From Methanoregula sp. UBA247 (GTDB lineage Archaea; Halobacteriota; Methanomicrobia; Methanomicrobiales; Methanospirillaceae): a stretch of DNA of 64,000 nucleotides. Positions 9,616 through 19,091 of this stretch are shown here, piece after piece. The number at the start of each line of letters is the position of its first letter. Positions within the stretch are counted from its first letter, which is position 1. The notes under the pieces are model-generated. The model did no database searches, was not told where the DNA came from, and was given only the letters and a program-made list of their open reading frames with translations. The stretch is taken from assembly GCA_002495055.1 (NCBI GenBank), contig DADR01000056.1:28599-92598 (forward strand), written 5' to 3'. Made by a program: the position numbers and the translations under genes.

Positions 9616-10503
9616 TCACTCGCGTGTGGCATAAATTTGCGCCCATTGCATAATGATCCGGTCATCGACTTCAGTATTAATGCCGTGCTCTCCGGAAAAT
9701 TCAATGAATGTCTTTGGCTCATGTGCATCCTTAAAGAACTGCTTCCCGTTATCGAACGGGATAATGGGATCGTTTACTGCATGGAAGATCCAGACAGGGC
9801 GCGGGGATATTTTTACAAAGTACGTACTGGGTTCCAGCGAAGTTGCAAAACGTATCAGGTTTCCTGAATATCCCTGCTGAATAGCAGAATCGAGTACACC
9901 CCAATCTGATGTTGAGATTCCCACATAACCGGAAAATTCTGGATCAACGCCAGCGGCAACTGCTGCATAACGGCCCCCGTTGCTGGATCCCATTGCATAT
10001 ACCGGTGCCCCGAACCGTCCCGAAAGCATCTTCCGCGATGCAACGAGATCACAGGTAGTCAGGTAATACTGCGGCCAGTCACCTTTTTCAAACAGGGAAA
10101 AGTCCCGTTGGGGATTTAACGGGTAGCCGGGTGTCTGCCCACCATTGCCGCGGATATCAACAAACAGAAATGCAAAATCAGCGGCAGTGTACCGAACTAT
10201 ACGCTCTTCATGTCCTGCAGGTTTTTCGCCGGCTCCGGGAACATAGACAATCGCCACCCGTGGGTGTTCCGGTGCAGCGAGGTAGGTGACTACATCTCCG
10301 TCCAGCGTGTGCATGACGATCTTTGTTTTGGTATAGGTCTCGTTTGTGAATAGTATCTCTTCACTTGAGGTCACTGGCGCACACGAAACCGAAAGGATGC
10401 CATTACTGTCAACGAAATACGAGGATGAGACCTGGTTCCCCGTACAACCGGCAAGGGCTATAAATGCAACAAGAATTATTGCTGCGATGATACCCCTGTG
10501 CAT
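9616..10503 (-). CDS. Alpha/beta hydrolase lipoprotein
   Basis: 295 residues. The N-terminus is a lipoprotein-type signal (hydrophobic stretch then ALAGCTGN), so the enzyme is probably tethered outside the membrane. The fold carries an oxyanion region (YVPGAGEKPAGHEE) and a nucleophile elbow GSSNGG, with HAVNDPIIP and a late GEHGIN supplying candidate Asp and His. It looks like a serine hydrolase of the dienelactone hydrolase/peptidase S9-like type. The substrate cannot be named. It starts three bases after the Nudix gene, so it is probably the last gene of the queDEC-nudix operon, although the functional link is unclear. Confidence 0.82.
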   Translation of the reverse strand: MHRGIIAAIILVAFIALAGCTGNQVSSSYFVDSNGILSVSCAPVTSSEEILFTNETYTKTKIVMHTLDGDVVTYLAAPEHPRVAIVYVPGAGEKPAGHEERIVRYTAADFAFLFVDIRGNGGQTPGYPLNPQRDFSLFEKGDWPQYYLTTCDLVASRKMLSGRFGAPVYAMGSSNGGRYAAVAAGVDPEFSGYVGISTSDWGVLDSAIQQGYSGNLIRFATSLEPSTYFVKISPRPVWIFHAVNDPIIPFDNGKQFFKDAHEPKTFIEFSGEHGINTEVDDRIIMQWAQIYATRE

Positions 10504-10506
10504 AGT

Positions 10507-11004
10507 TCAGCACCCCAGACAGTTATGGATCAGGCAGATTGTTTTAGCATCAATAATTGTACCGTTCCGGATCATGCCATTAAGATCACGTGTCGCGATA
10601 TCCATAACCTCAATTACTTCATCATCATCTTTGGCGTAATCCTGGGATGGCGACAGGTTGCGGGCTTCGAAGAGGAAGATCTTCTCGTCAGTATAGCCGG
10701 GGGTCGTGTAGATGAACCCTTTTGAAACGATGGTCTGTGCGGTAAATCCCGTCTCCTCGATCAGTTCCCGCCGTGCAGTTACCAGCGGCTCTTCCCCCGG
10801 TTCCATCGTACCTGCCGGTGCTTCAAAGATGTATTGATCTATAGCATACCGGTACTGCTTCAGCAGTTTGCACCGGTCACCAATGAGGGGAAGGATGGCC
10901 ACTGCGTTGCTGGGGTGAACGATTACCCTCTCTCTTTCAATACCATTCGGAAGCCGGATCATACTTTTCTCAATCCAGAGCCGCCTGCCACGGAAGATTT
11001 CCAT
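10507..11004 (-). CDS. Nudix hydrolase, ADP-ribose pyrophosphatase-like
   Basis: 165 residues with a full Nudix box, G-x5-E-x7-RELIEET-G (starting GTMEPGEE), which binds the catalytic metal. The flanking layout (VAILPLIGDRCKLLKQYRYA before the box, GFIYTTPGYTDEKIFLFEA after) matches ADP-sugar pyrophosphatases (NudF type). It follows queC directly with no spacer. A house-cleaning role for ADP-ribose or a similar nucleotide is the family expectation. The true substrate is unproven. Confidence 0.88.
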   Translation of the reverse strand: MEIFRGRRLWIEKSMIRLPNGIERERVIVHPSNAVAILPLIGDRCKLLKQYRYAIDQYIFEAPAGTMEPGEEPLVTARRELIEETGFTAQTIVSKGFIYTTPGYTDEKIFLFEARNLSPSQDYAKDDDEVIEVMDIATRDLNGMIRNGTIIDAKTICLIHNCLGC

Positions 11005-11670
11005 CTATTCCTCGTACTCGATTGGATCGCGCTTGCCGATTGCAGCGAATGCCTCTTTACGGAAGTGGCATGACCCGCAGGTACCACAAGCTTTCCCTTC
11101 GTTCCGGTAACAGGACCAGGTATGTTCATAGGGAACACCGAGTTTCACACCTTCATGCAGGATATCTGTCTTTGACATAGTGATGAAGGGAGTGAAGAGG
11201 GTGATTTTTGTCGTTTCCTTTGTTCCCAGGTCGATCACGCGCTGGAATGCATCAATGAACTGCGGACGGCAGTCAGGATACCCGCTGTAATCGAGTGACT
11301 GGACGCCAATAAAGATTGCATCTGCTCCCCGTGCTTCAGCAAAACTCGTTGCTATCGAGAGGAGGTTTGCATTCCGGAACGGGACATAGGTATTAGGTAT
11401 ATGCACCCTCTCCGGATCATACTCTTCCACAGCAATTTTTTCATCGGTGAGACTGCTCGCCCCGAACTTTGCAAAATAATCCAGGCTGATTTCAATAAAC
11501 ACTTCAGCATTCAGGAGTGATGCGATCTTTTTTGCACAGATGAGTTCCTTTCGTTCGGTCCGCTGTCCGTAGTTCAAGTGGAGAGCGAGAATGTCATAGC
11601 CTTGTTTCTTAGCCACATATGCGAGCGTTGACGAATCCATCCCGCCGGAGAGTAAACACACCGCTTTCAT
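11005..11670 (-). CDS. queC: 7-cyano-7-deazaguanine synthase
   Basis: 221 residues. An ATP-pyrophosphatase P-loop motif SGGMDSST stands at the N-terminus, and a zinc-binding set (C, then CGTCGSC) near the C-terminus. The enzyme converts 7-carboxy-7-deazaguanine to preQ0. In archaea preQ0 is inserted into tRNA at position 15 for archaeosine. The start overlaps the queE stop by one base (TAATG), in a queD-queE-queC operon. Confidence 0.95.
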   Translation of the reverse strand: MKAVCLLSGGMDSSTLAYVAKKQGYDILALHLNYGQRTERKELICAKKIASLLNAEVFIEISLDYFAKFGASSLTDEKIAVEEYDPERVHIPNTYVPFRNANLLSIATSFAEARGADAIFIGVQSLDYSGYPDCRPQFIDAFQRVIDLGTKETTKITLFTPFITMSKTDILHEGVKLGVPYEHTWSCYRNEGKACGTCGSCHFRKEAFAAIGKRDPIEYEE

Positions 11671-12278
11671 TATTTCAACCCGATGATTTTATGCAACTGG
11701 ATCTGGAACCGTACCGGGAGGTTGGTGTCCAGAATAAATTGTGCTATCGTTTTGCAATCGGTCCCAAAGACCGGCGACAGGAAAATCTCTCCCGGGATCC
11801 GGTATGAGATTATGATCTCCCGGGCATACTGGCAGTCAGTCTGGTCCTTAACGACAAACTTGACACTATCCTGTGGGTGTAGTGCACTGAGCAGTGCGAG
11901 GTTGCTCTGCTCTCCTGATGACGGGCATTTCACATCCATGCAGATCGATGCGTAGGGCTGCAACCGGGTAAAATTGATTGTGCCATTCGTTTCGATATCG
12001 ATCGCGGTTCCCCTCGCGTGAAGCAAAATAAGCAGTTGTTCAAGATCATCTGCCTGCAGGAGTGGTTCACCCCCCGTGATACAGACATAGGGAGTGTTCA
12101 CGCGCCGGATCTTTTCGAGGATAGTATCAATGTTCATGTCAGTGCCACCGGCTTGTGCATACGGTGTATCACACCAGTGGCAGTGAAGATTACAGCCTGC
12201 AAGCCGTATAAACAGGCAGGGCTTTCCCTGGTTTTTCCCCTCTCCCTGCAGGCTCCTGAAAATTTCTGCGATCTTCAT
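11670..12278 (-). CDS. queE: 7-carboxy-7-deazaguanine synthase, radical SAM
   Basis: 202 residues. The radical SAM cysteines lie in CNLHCHWC, close to the N-terminus after [21 protein letters not shown], and [10 protein letters not shown] forms the SAM-binding GGEP motif. The enzyme rearranges 6-carboxytetrahydropterin to CDG in the preQ0 pathway. It overlaps queD upstream by four bases and queC downstream by one, a tightly coupled set. Confidence 0.94.
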   Translation of the reverse strand: MKIAEIFRSLQGEGKNQGKPCLFIRLAGCNLHCHWCDTPYAQAGGTDMNIDTILEKIRRVNTPYVCITGGEPLLQADDLEQLLILLHARGTAIDIETNGTINFTRLQPYASICMDVKCPSSGEQSNLALLSALHPQDSVKFVVKDQTDCQYAREIIISYRIPGEIFLSPVFGTDCKTIAQFILDTNLPVRFQIQLHKIIGLK

Positions 12279-12679
12279 TCAGTAAGCTCGGCACAAGCTG
12301 TCGGGGATTCCCAGACACGGATTTTCGGTATTGTCACCTTAATTCCCAGATCCCGGCAGACCTTATAGAGATCATCGCGGATGATGGCTGCCATCAGCTC
12401 ACTGGTTGGATCTCCTGGTGTTGTAATAACCGGGTGGAACTCCTGGATGCGGGAAACCATCGGGTCATCGCAGTTCAGGATAATCTGGTGATCGTACTTG
12501 TCAATAACCTGTTTTATTAATGCGTAATCTATCAGGATTTGTGTTGCCGGGTCCGGTTCGCCCTCCATCCAGACCTCAACCTTCCATCGGTGCCCATGGA
12601 GGTTGGCACATTTGCCAGTATAGTGGAGCAGACGGTGACTGGTATCAAGATGCACCTCTTTATAGATCCCGACTTTCAT
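12275..12679 (-). CDS. queD: 6-carboxytetrahydropterin synthase
   Basis: 134 residues of the PTPS/QueD fold. The zinc histidines are in DTSHRL and LHGHRW, and the candidate catalytic cysteine in GKCANLHGH. It makes 6-carboxytetrahydropterin from dihydroneopterin triphosphate, feeding QueE and QueC downstream. This is the first gene of the operon. The AT-rich DNA at 12690-12720 provides a possible promoter. The divergent neighbour is rps12. Confidence 0.93.
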   Translation of the reverse strand: MKVGIYKEVHLDTSHRLLHYTGKCANLHGHRWKVEVWMEGEPDPATQILIDYALIKQVIDKYDHQIILNCDDPMVSRIQEFHPVITTPGDPTSELMAAIIRDDLYKVCRDLGIKVTIPKIRVWESPTACAELTE

Positions 12680-12762
12680 TGTATGCTATAGGCCATGGAA
12701 GGATATAATATTATTACGAGTGAGCGATAATAGTATAAGACAAGCAGGTGGGGTTGCCACAA

Positions 12763-12794
12763 TTTATAAATTGGTAACCTGCGTTTGTATATAT
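12763..12794 (+). promoter_or_regulatory. TATA-like promoter elements upstream of rps12
   Basis: Two AT-rich boxes, TTTATAAAT at 12763-12771 and TGTATATAT at 12786-12794, precede rps12 by 52-83 bases. Either could be the archaeal TATA box of the rps12-rps7-fusA operon. The following leader contains an AACCTGCG/TAGGTTATC stretch and a GAGGCT ribosome site just before the ATG. Confidence 0.5.
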
Positions 12795-12845
12795 CTCAGT
12801 GTAGGTTATCGATAACCACAAAAACAACAAAAATGAGGCTATTTA

Positions 12846-13274
12846 ATGGGACAGGGTAAATTTGCAGCCAGAAAATTGGTTCGGGACTCAAACAAGTTCC
12901 GGTGGGCAGATAAAAACTATGCCCGCCGTGAACTTAATCTCGATGTGAAATCAGACCCTCTTGAGGGTGCTCCACAAGCGAGAGGTATCGTGCTGGAAAA
13001 GGTCGGTGTTGAAGCGAAACAGCCGAACTCAGCGATTCGTAAGTGCGTCCGTGTGCAGCTGATCAAGAACGGACGTCAGGTTACTGCCTTTGCAGTCGGT
13101 GACGGTGCAATCAACTTCATCGATGAACATGATGAAGTTGAGATTGAGGGTATTGGCGGTCGTCTCGGGCGTTCTATGGGAGATATCCCCGGGGTACGGT
13201 ACGTCGTAACCAAAGTGAATAATGTCTGCCTCCATGAAATGGTCATTGGCAGGAAGGAGAAACCGCGCAGGTGA
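12846..13274 (+). CDS. rps12: Small ribosomal subunit protein uS12
   Basis: 142 residues of the archaeal/eukaryotic S12 (S23e) type. The conserved [17 protein letters not shown] and the long basic tail EKPRR are present. It is part of the decoding centre of the 30S subunit. The ribosome site GAGGCT lies just upstream. In many archaea this gene follows the RNA polymerase, L30e and NusA genes. Here it begins a fresh operon next to the divergent queDEC set. Confidence 0.97.
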   Translation: MGQGKFAARKLVRDSNKFRWADKNYARRELNLDVKSDPLEGAPQARGIVLEKVGVEAKQPNSAIRKCVRVQLIKNGRQVTAFAVGDGAINFIDEHDEVEIEGIGGRLGRSMGDIPGVRYVVTKVNNVCLHEMVIGRKEKPRR

Positions 13275-13279
13275 TCACC

Positions 13280-13858
13280 ATGAAAGAAACAGAAGGAAAG
13301 AAACTACTGTTTAATAAGTGGGACGCGAGCGAAGTCAAGGTTAACGACCCGGGCCTTGTGCGTTACGTGAACCTGACCGCTTTAATCATCCCCCACTCCT
13401 GCGGTAAATTCTCCAAGCAGGAGTTCAACAAGGCTAACATGCCGATTGTCGAGCGCCTGATCAACCGTCTGATGCAAACCGAGAATAATACCGGAAAGAA
13501 GCAGATGACCATCCGGATAGTACGGGAAGCATTTGAGATCATCAACAAGAAGACCAAGCGCAACCCTATTGAAGTACTCGTTGAGGCAATCGCCAATTCC
13601 GGTCCCAGGGAAGAGACGGTTCGTCTTAAATATGGTGGCATCAACGTCCCGAAATCTGTCGATACTGCCCCGCTGCGAAGGGTTGATTCCGCAATCGGTT
13701 TTATTGCAGAAGCAACGTTGAAGGGATCGCGTTCAAGCAAGAAGAAAGCGAGTGCAATTCTCGCCGATGAACTGATCGCCGCTTCAAAGGGCGACATGAA
13801 GTGCTACTCGGTAGGTAAAAAGGAAGAACGCGAGCGTATTGCGAAATCCGCCCGTTAA
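13280..13858 (+). CDS. rps7: Small ribosomal subunit protein uS7
   Basis: About 192 residues of archaeal S7, with PIVERLINRLMQ, KNPIEV-like TKRNPIEVLVEAIANSGPREE and the C-terminal KKEERERIAKSAR. It binds the head of the 30S subunit. A GTG at 13271 is in frame, but it lies inside a strong GGTGATC ribosome-binding sequence immediately before ATG 13280, so 13280 is chosen. It starts six bases after the rps12 stop. Confidence 0.97.
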   Translation: MKETEGKKLLFNKWDASEVKVNDPGLVRYVNLTALIIPHSCGKFSKQEFNKANMPIVERLINRLMQTENNTGKKQMTIRIVREAFEIINKKTKRNPIEVLVEAIANSGPREETVRLKYGGINVPKSVDTAPLRRVDSAIGFIAEATLKGSRSSKKKASAILADELIAASKGDMKCYSVGKKEERERIAKSAR

Positions 13859-13881
13859 ATATCTTTTTTTGAGGTTATTTC

Positions 13882-16077
13882 ATGGTCCGCGGCAAAAAAT
13901 CTGTTGAGCGCGCAACTGAGCTCATGAAGGATCCGAAACACATTCGGAATATCGGAATTGTAGCACATATTGATCACGGTAAGACGACTCTGTCCGACAA
14001 CCTGCTTGCGGGTGCCGGTATTATTTCAGAAGAACTCGCCGGCAAGCAGCTCTTCATGGATTCAGATGCTGAGGAGCAGGCACGAGGCATTACCATCGAT
14101 GCTTCGAACGTTTCGATGGTGCACGAATATGAGGGCCAGGATTACCTCATCAACATGATCGATACGCCCGGGCATGTCGATTTTGGTGGCGATGTGACAC
14201 GTGCAATGCGTGCTGTCGATGGTGCAGTCGTCCTGGTCGATGCTGTTGAGGGGACTATGCCCCAGACCGAGACCGTGCTCCGGCAGGCATTAAAGGAGCA
14301 GGTGCGCCCCGTGCTGTTCATCAACAAGGTCGATCGCCTCATTAACGAGCTGAAAGTCGACGAGATGGAGATGCAGATCCGGCTCGGTAAGGTAATCGAT
14401 AAGGTCAACAAGCTGATTAAGGGGATGAACGAGGAAGCCTACAACAACGGCTGGAAGCTTGATGCTGCAAAAGGTACCGTTGCATTCGGTTCTGCGCTTT
14501 ATAACTGGGCAGTATCTGCACCGTTCATGAAGAAAAGCGGTATCTCATTCAAGGATGTCTATGAAAAGTGCCGTTCCGGGGACATGAAGTACCTGGCAAA
14601 GAACAGCCCTCTTTCCGATGTCCTGCTGGATATCGTGGTCCGCCAGCTGCCCAATCCGCTTGAAGCCCAGCCCCGCCGTGTGAACGTCATCTGGCATGGT
14701 GACAAGACAACTCCTGAAGGTAAAGCCATGCTCGCCTGTGATGCAAAAGGGCCTGTCGCTATGATGGTAACTGATATCTCCTTTGATCCTCATGCAGGTG
14801 AAGTTGCCACGGGACGTCTCTTCTCCGGGAGTCTCAAGCGTGGAGACGGACTCTATGTCATGGGTTCGGCAAAGAAGGAAAACCGGCTCCAGCAGGTCGG
14901 TATCTTCATGGGCCCCAAGCGTGTGGAAGTCGAAGAGATCGTTGCGGGGAATATCGCCGCAGTCACCGGTCTCAAGGATGCGATGGTCGGCTCAACCGTT
15001 ACCTCCCTTTTGGAAATGACACCGTTTGAGTCGCTCAAACACTACTCTGAACCGGTCATGACGGTTGCTGTCGAGGCAAAGAACATGAAAGACCTGCCCA
15101 AGCTCGTTGAAGTGCTGCGGCAGGTCGCAAAAGAAGACCCGACACTGGTTATCACCATCAATGAAGAGACCGGCGAACACCTGATTTCGGGTATGGGGGA
15201 ACTGCACCTTGAGATCATTACCGGTCGTATCAAGCGTGACAAGGGTGTCGAGATCGTCACTTCAGAACCGATCGTTGTCTACCGTGAGACCGTAGTGCAG
15301 AAGGTTGAGTCCGTGGAAGGTAAGTCCCCGAACCGCCACAACCGTTTCTACTTCGATCTCCAGCCACTGCCCGATGAGATCGTCGACCTTATCAAGAAAG
15401 GCGAGATCTCTATGAACCAGCAGATGCTCGAGCGCCGTGACATTCTCATCAAGGCGGGCATGGACAAGGATGAGGCGAAAAATATCAAGGATATCAAGGG
15501 CACCAACATGCTTATCGATAAGACCAAAGGTGTCCAGTACCTCAACGAGACCATGGAACTGATCATCGAAGGTATCCACGAGGCACTTGCCGGTGGCCCC
15601 CTTGCAGATGAACCGGTCCAGAATCTCAAGATGACACTCGTCGATGTCAAGCTGCACGAGGATGCGATTCACCGGGGTCCCGCTCAGGTTATCCCTGCTG
15701 TCCGTGGCGCGATTAAGGGGGGTATGCTGGTTGCCGGGGATTCCCTTTTAGAACCAGTCCAGAAGATTCAGATCACAGTTCCGATGGACCAGATGGGTGC
15801 AGCGACCTCTCAGATCCAGGGACGACGCGGACAGGTCTTTGACATGCAGAGTGAAGGTGACACGATTACCGTTGTTGGTAAAGCACCGGTTGCCGAACTT
15901 TTCGGATTCGCCGGTGATATCCGCTCTGCAACCGAGGGCCGCGCCATGTGGAACACGGAGTTTTCAGGATTCGAACTCGTGCCCAACAGCATGCTCAAGG
16001 AAGTCGTAGTTGCAATCCGTAAGCGCAAGGGACTTAAAGAAGTCCTCCCGACCCCGTCTGATTATCTTGCGGGTTAA
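13882..16077 (+). CDS. fusA: Translation elongation factor 2
   Basis: 731 residues of aEF-2, the ribosomal translocase. G1 is [10 protein letters not shown]3 [10 protein letters not shown] and G4 NKVDR. Domain IV carries the diphthamide site histidine in DAIHRGPAQ. The C-terminus has [26 protein letters not shown] lies just before the ATG. The gene follows rps7 by 23 bases. The EF-1alpha and S10 genes that often follow are absent here; a small GTPase gene follows instead. Confidence 0.97.
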   Translation: MVRGKKSVERATELMKDPKHIRNIGIVAHIDHGKTTLSDNLLAGAGIISEELAGKQLFMDSDAEEQARGITIDASNVSMVHEYEGQDYLINMIDTPGHVDFGGDVTRAMRAVDGAVVLVDAVEGTMPQTETVLRQALKEQVRPVLFINKVDRLINELKVDEMEMQIRLGKVIDKVNKLIKGMNEEAYNNGWKLDAAKGTVAFGSALYNWAVSAPFMKKSGISFKDVYEKCRSGDMKYLAKNSPLSDVLLDIVVRQLPNPLEAQPRRVNVIWHGDKTTPEGKAMLACDAKGPVAMMVTDISFDPHAGEVATGRLFSGSLKRGDGLYVMGSAKKENRLQQVGIFMGPKRVEVEEIVAGNIAAVTGLKDAMVGSTVTSLLEMTPFESLKHYSEPVMTVAVEAKNMKDLPKLVEVLRQVAKEDPTLVITINEETGEHLISGMGELHLEIITGRIKRDKGVEIVTSEPIVVYRETVVQKVESVEGKSPNRHNRFYFDLQPLPDEIVDLIKKGEISMNQQMLERRDILIKAGMDKDEAKNIKDIKGTNMLIDKTKGVQYLNETMELIIEGIHEALAGGPLADEPVQNLKMTLVDVKLHEDAIHRGPAQVIPAVRGAIKGGMLVAGDSLLEPVQKIQITVPMDQMGAATSQIQGRRGQVFDMQSEGDTITVVGKAPVAELFGFAGDIRSATEGRAMWNTEFSGFELVPNSMLKEVVVAIRKRKGLKEVLPTPSDYLAG

Positions 16078-16166
16078 ATCTCCTCTCTCCCATTTTTTCC
16101 TTTTTTCATCAATGTTGCTGGTTTTTACCGAAATGATAAAATGAATGCCCGTCACATTTTCTCATA

Positions 16167-16679
16167 ATGGCTGACGATAAAAAATGCAAGATTGTAATTT
16201 TCGGGGCATTTGGAGCAGGAAAGACCACGTTGGTAAAGACCCTTGACCCGGAATCCAGCCACGTTGAAGCCAAATGTTCTGGCGGGACCACAACAGTAGC
16301 ACTCGATTACGGGCGTGTACTGATGAATGGGAACCATATCCATATTTTTGGCACCCCGGGACAGGAACGGTTTGAGTTTGCACGGGACATCATCGGTAAG
16401 GGAATGGACGGGGCGATCCTGCTTATCGATGTTACAAGCCCGGTAGACGATTTCATCCACCATCTCCACGATTCGCTGTGTGCTGCCCGGATCCCGTTTG
16501 TTATATTTTTAAACAAGTGCGATAGTGTAGGTGCACGACCCGAATTATTTAAAAAAGAGTTCAGTGATGCGGCCATCACGAAAGTGTCAGCGATAGACCG
16601 GAAGCAGTCTCTTGAGGCATTGTGTACATTTGCACAGACCCTGCCCCCGCACCGGAATGCACATTCACCATGTCATTAA
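16167..16679 (+). CDS. Small Ras-like GTPase of the archaeal/MglA-like type
   Basis: 170 residues. The P-loop is GAFGAGKTT, the switch II region FGTPGQERFEF (G3, with Pro and Gln as in MglA/Rab-like proteins), and G4 is NKCD. There is no membrane helix or lipid motif. It follows fusA by 89 bases with a short spacer rich in T, so it may have its own promoter. Related archaeal proteins are annotated only as GTP-binding. A regulatory switch role is likely, but the partner is unknown. Confidence 0.85.
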   Translation: MADDKKCKIVIFGAFGAGKTTLVKTLDPESSHVEAKCSGGTTTVALDYGRVLMNGNHIHIFGTPGQERFEFARDIIGKGMDGAILLIDVTSPVDDFIHHLHDSLCAARIPFVIFLNKCDSVGARPELFKKEFSDAAITKVSAIDRKQSLEALCTFAQTLPPHRNAHSPCH

Positions 16680-16694
16680 TTAATAAAACCTGGC

Positions 16695-17072
16695 TCAACA
16701 GGTCACATGGATGATCGCAACAAACGATCGGTCCTCTTTTTTTAGGATATCCAGGACATCCGGGGTTGGAAGGATGACCGTCTCAAACCGGTTGAGTACT
16801 GTCATTGCTTCCGGTGTGATCGGGAGATCTCCATACTGCCCGGTTCCAATATAGACGATGTCTGGTTTTTCCTTCTCTAACATATCCAGTTCATGATCGG
16901 AGAGTGGAGTGTGCCCGTAGGTGCTTTTTAGTTCTTTGGATTTTTTCTTGGACCGTTTGGAAACAGAACCATCACGATAAATAATCACATCATGGTCATA
17001 CCGGACGTTGTCGATCTCAATCCAGCCGAATGATGATTTCATATATACAAGGTCATTTGCCTGATTAACCAT
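16695..17072 (-). CDS. Mth938-like domain protein (DUF498)
   Basis: 125 residues resembling the Mth938/NDUFAF3-type alpha/beta fold, with GWIEIDNVRYDHDVIIY, PDIVYIGTGQYGDLPIT and VILPTPDVLDILK. No catalytic role is established for the archaeal family. The start is uncertain: ATG 17072 has no clear ribosome site, and ATG 17042 (MKSSFGW) matches the usual family start better. The gene is convergent with the small GTPase gene. Confidence 0.83.
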   Translation of the reverse strand: MVNQANDLVYMKSSFGWIEIDNVRYDHDVIIYRDGSVSKRSKKKSKELKSTYGHTPLSDHELDMLEKEKPDIVYIGTGQYGDLPITPEAMTVLNRFETVILPTPDVLDILKKEDRSFVAIIHVTC

Positions 17073-17130
17073 AAAAAGGAAAGGTGCTGCCGTTTAAAAC
17101 GGATGCCCGACAGGAATAAATATTTTACCT

Positions 17131-17610
17131 TCAGGTCATTACAGCACGGATAATGGTTACATTCTGGACCGGGCGGTCGTTGGCACCGGTTTTCGTTTTT
17201 CCGATTTTATCAACGACATCCATCCCTTCCACGACCTTTCCAAAGACCGGATGCTTGCTGTCGAGGAAGTTGTTGTCCACAAGATTGATGAAGAACTGGG
17301 AACCCCCGGTGTCAGGGCCGGCATTGGCCATCGAGATAGTTCCACGGTTGTTCCGGTTGGCGTTCGTAAATTCGTCCTTAATCACGTAACCTGGCCCGCC
17401 TCTGCCGGTGCCGGTCGGATCGCCGCCCTGCAGCATGAATCCGCCAATGACCCGGTGAAAGATTACACCGTCGTAATAACCTTTCCTGACGAGCGTTTCA
17501 AAGTTACCTGCGGTGATGGGCATAGCGGGGTCGAGCGCAATGGTGATATTTCCCATGTTCGTCTCGAGCCGAACGGTATTTCCTCCTGGTGCAGTCATGG
17601 TATCCAGCAA
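17131..17610 (-). CDS. Cyclophilin-type peptidyl-prolyl isomerase, cytoplasmic
   Basis: 159 residues covering a minimal cyclophilin domain: VIFHRVIGGFMLQGGDPTGTG (catalytic Arg and Phe region), RGTISMANAG, GSQFFINL and HPVFGKVVEGM. There is no signal peptide, so it is expected in the cytoplasm. An internal ATG at 17598 is an alternative start. It lies next to a second cyclophilin gene in the same direction that carries a lipoprotein signal, so the pair looks like a duplication with division of location. Confidence 0.93.
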   Translation of the reverse strand: MLDTMTAPGGNTVRLETNMGNITIALDPAMPITAGNFETLVRKGYYDGVIFHRVIGGFMLQGGDPTGTGRGGPGYVIKDEFTNANRNNRGTISMANAGPDTGGSQFFINLVDNNFLDSKHPVFGKVVEGMDVVDKIGKTKTGANDRPVQNVTIIRAVMT

Positions 17611-17682
17611 AAGTATTGGGGCTGTTGATTCTTCAGTGTTGCGAATACCCGCTCCTTTCTGGTGGGGGTAAAAAAAGGATTT

Positions 17683-18330
17683 TTAGATAATCTCTGCCTT
17701 GATGATCGTCACGTTCTGGATCGGACGGTCGCCAGGGCCGGTCTTAGTCTTACCAATTGCAGCGACGACCTCCATACCTCCAACCACATTCCCGAAGACG
17801 GGGTAGTTGTTGTTAAATGTATTACTCTGGAGGGCACTGTTGTCGACGAGGTTGATAAAAAACTGTGATCCCCCGCTGTTGGGTTGTCCGGTATTGGCCA
17901 TCGCCACTGAGCCCTGGCTGTTCCTGTTGTGGCTCGTATATTCGTCATGGATTGTATAGCCCGGGCCACCGTGACCGGTACCGGTTGGATCTCCACCTTG
18001 TATCATGAACCCGTCGATGACACGGTGGAAGGTTACGTTGTTATAAAATCCTTTTTTCACGAGCGTCTCGAAATTGCCTGCGGTGATGGGCATGTCAGGG
18101 TCGAGTGCGATTATTATGTCTCCCATTGTGGTCGAAAGCCTGACCCGTTTCCATGTTTCCGTTGAAGGTGTCGTGTATTGTATGATGACATCCTGTGTAG
18201 CGCCAGCCTGCAATGTGGTTACAACCGGTATGTTGGTATTATTTGGCGAAGTCGATTGTGTGCATCCTGTAAAGAACAGGAGCACTACCATAAGAAGACA
18301 TGGCAGGAAAAAGATACGCATTGAGGTCAT
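17683..18330 (-). CDS. Cyclophilin-type peptidyl-prolyl isomerase, lipoprotein
   Basis: 215 residues. The first 25 form a lipoprotein signal ending FFTGCTQ, followed by a Thr/Pro-rich linker. A cyclophilin domain then occupies about residues 60-214 (VTFHRVIDGFMIQGGDPTGTG, GSVAMANTG, GSQFFINLVD, YPVFGNVVGGM). It probably assists proline isomerisation in proteins outside the membrane. The domain is close to the cytoplasmic copy downstream. A start at 18321 (MRIFFLP) is also possible. Confidence 0.92.
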   Translation of the reverse strand: MTSMRIFFLPCLLMVVLLFFTGCTQSTSPNNTNIPVVTTLQAGATQDVIIQYTTPSTETWKRVRLSTTMGDIIIALDPDMPITAGNFETLVKKGFYNNVTFHRVIDGFMIQGGDPTGTGHGGPGYTIHDEYTSHNRNSQGSVAMANTGQPNSGGSQFFINLVDNSALQSNTFNNNYPVFGNVVGGMEVVAAIGKTKTGPGDRPIQNVTIIKAEII

Positions 18331-18406
18331 TATTATTCAGGTTAGCAGGGAAAGAAAATAAAAGATATTGGGGTGACTGCTTCAACCTGGTTTTTTGTTA
18401 CGGTCA

Positions 18407-19090
18407 TCAGCCTTTTTTGTCATTATCCCTGCCGCATTTTGTACCGAAATATAAGATTGCGCCCACAGCAAGGATCATAGATATAATACCGGTCAGGATG
18501 ATGAGCCCGCCCTGCGAGGTGTAATCCATATAATCCTGGGCTGTAATATCGATGGCCAGTACGGCGTACGTGTTGCCACCCGAGTCAGAGGCGGAAGTAT
18601 CGATCGGAGCATAGGCAGAGATGAACGACCCGTATTTTGTTGTATAGGGTTCTTTGGATGCGGTTGGTCCCGAGAGTGCACCAAGGATTTCCAGCGAGTC
18701 CGGGGCAGTTGAAACTTCGCCGATCTTAGCCGAACCCTGTGGGTCAGCTGGATAGAGATCATCGACAAGGAAGGTTATCGTATTATCCGGATTCACCTTG
18801 AGGATATACGCGTTCAGGATGTAATCATTCATACTGCGCATCGAACGCAGTTTGTGCGCAACTGCCAGGTACTCTGCCGACAGTTCATCGCCGGGTTCAA
18901 GGCCGACAAGTTCACTTGCATTGATCTGGGTTGCCATTACTCCTGCCGTGGTTTTCATTCCCATCTTGGCAGCACTTTTAATGGCATTGTCTGAATTCGT
19001 GTATGCGAATGCAGTGAGTATACTGATGATGATAATCACCAGGAGAGCGCTTATCCATAATTTTGAGGATGGTGAACAATGAGAAGTCAT
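18407..19090 (-). CDS. Two-helix membrane sensor protein without output domain
   Basis: 227 residues. Hydrophobic segments lie at about 11-30 and 195-216 and frame an external domain of about 160 residues. The external part (SELVGLEPGDELSAEYLAVAHKLRSM, NDYILNAYILKVNPDNTITFLVDD, YAVLAIDITAQDYM) resembles the Cache/PDC sensor domains of chemoreceptors and kinases. No HAMP, kinase or cyclase domain follows. It starts one base after the PEGA gene, so the two are one operon. The signal and output are unknown. Confidence 0.78.
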   Translation of the reverse strand: MTSHCSPSSKLWISALLVIIIISILTAFAYTNSDNAIKSAAKMGMKTTAGVMATQINASELVGLEPGDELSAEYLAVAHKLRSMRSMNDYILNAYILKVNPDNTITFLVDDLYPADPQGSAKIGEVSTAPDSLEILGALSGPTASKEPYTTKYGSFISAYAPIDTSASDSGGNTYAVLAIDITAQDYMDYTSQGGLIILTGIISMILAVGAILYFGTKCGRDNDKKG

Positions 19091-19091
19091 T

